Positions 48,816 through 49,198 of a DNA stretch of 49,198 bases are shown piece by piece. A model generated the notes under the pieces. That model was not told where the DNA came from. It did not search any database and was given only the letters and a program-made list of their open reading frames with translations. Source of the stretch: Aquisphaera insulae (GTDB taxonomy: Bacteria; Planctomycetota; Planctomycetia; Isosphaerales; Isosphaeraceae); assembly GCF_011064615.1 (NCBI RefSeq), contig NZ_JAALJH010000070.1, positions 1 to 49,198 on the forward strand, written 5' to 3'. Every line of letters begins with the position of its first letter. The stretch's first letter is position 1. Made by a program: the position numbers and the translations under genes.

Positions 48816-49198
48816 CCCGATCGCCATTTTCCGGAATTTGGTGAAACTCGGAGGCGAGAAATCGGGACTGTATTCCGTAAGGGATACTCCATGCCGAGAT
48901 CAGTCCAGCCCCCCCAGGCGTTCATCCATGGCTACAAGCGATCGACTCTTGCCGCGCGAAGTGACGTCCAGGACGAGACGATCCTGGCCGCCAGGCCACA
49001 CTCGGAACCAGGAACCAGGATCTCAATTCACGGAAAATCGACCACCAAAGCCAATTCAAAAAACAGACCTTAACTCGTTTTATAGTATAGGTTTAATGGC
49101 TCATCAACGGCCGCGAAGCGGCGACGAACAAAGCCAATTTCGATTCTCGGCCGTCGCACCTCGTTGGTCGAGTCGCCTCAAAACGACGTACAATCCCC
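48816..49198. other. Gene-free window end
   Basis: No supported frame. Bases about 49050-49095 are AT-rich (GTTTTATAGTATAGGTTTAA) and could hold a promoter. A weak TTGGTC-19-TACAAT pair at 49164-49194 may drive a gene beyond the window. Confidence 0.4.

Noticed and set aside
49164..49194. Promoter at the window end
   Set aside because: Spacer of 19 bases and a poor -35; the gene it would serve is outside the window.

Overview
The window looks like chromosomal DNA from a GC-rich planctomycete, most likely of the Isosphaeraceae type. This is inferred from the very high GC, frequent GTG/TTG starts, many serine/threonine kinases (one with an extracytoplasmic concanavalin-like tail), a neutral-ceramidase-like secreted protein, exported DUF1223/ThuA/redoxin proteins and a selenocysteine tRNA. 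No rRNA, integrase, transposase or CRISPR array was seen.

0-15 kb is mostly core metabolism and signalling. purM (minus strand) faces a cytochrome c'-like gene and a four-gene block for 2-oxoglutarate dehydrogenase: a lipoate ligase-like protein, then E1 (sucA), E2 (sucB) and E3 (lpd), ended by a strong hairpin. Next come a short-chain dehydrogenase, a DRG-type GTPase, a receiver/ATPase protein, a receiver-histidine kinase and a ceramidase-like secreted protein.

14.96-16.5 kb is a 1.45 kb insert bounded by a 52-bp direct repeat. One copy is the 3' part of a complete tRNA-Ala(GGC). The other is a displaced 3' tRNA fragment still followed by its own terminator. Inside are two overlapping genes: a DUF4365 nuclease-like protein and a small HicA-like protein. 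This is the best candidate for an undescribed cargo system.

16.6-24 kb holds a maltose acetyltransferase-like enzyme, an exported protein with an ExbD-like tail, a TetR repressor whose operator lies inside its own leaderless promoter, a GAF-PAS-sigma-54 activator, a methionine-rich lipoprotein and a large receptor-like kinase. 24-29.3 kb is an envelope redox cluster: three exported thioredoxin-fold proteins, then MsrP and an MsrQ homologue fused to a complete flavin/NAD(P)H/2Fe-2S reductase. With the Met-rich lipoprotein nearby, it could form a periplasmic oxidant-scavenging and methionine-sulfoxide repair module.

29.4-38 kb has tRNA-Sec, an aspartyl-hydroxylase-like dioxygenase, a lysophospholipid acyltransferase-like protein, DUF2752, a lipoprotein, a ThuA-like protein, two more exported thioredoxin-fold proteins, and rpmE-prfA-prmC. 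A REPIN-like pair of hairpins lies between rpmE and prfA.

38-49 kb is accessory in character: a minus-strand toxin-antitoxin chain (an addiction-module antitoxin, a frameshifted ParE toxin, an unknown small protein, an RHH antitoxin and a Doc toxin), an unrecognised 456-aa protein with a Cys/His-rich tail, a soluble kinase, a membrane protein overlapped by a membrane-anchored phosphatase, an HTH/PIN toxin-antitoxin pair, a DUF429 RNase H-fold protein, a Uma2 nuclease-like protein and the RNA 2'-phosphotransferase KptA. All coordinates, starts and motifs were read by eye; no database search was possible.
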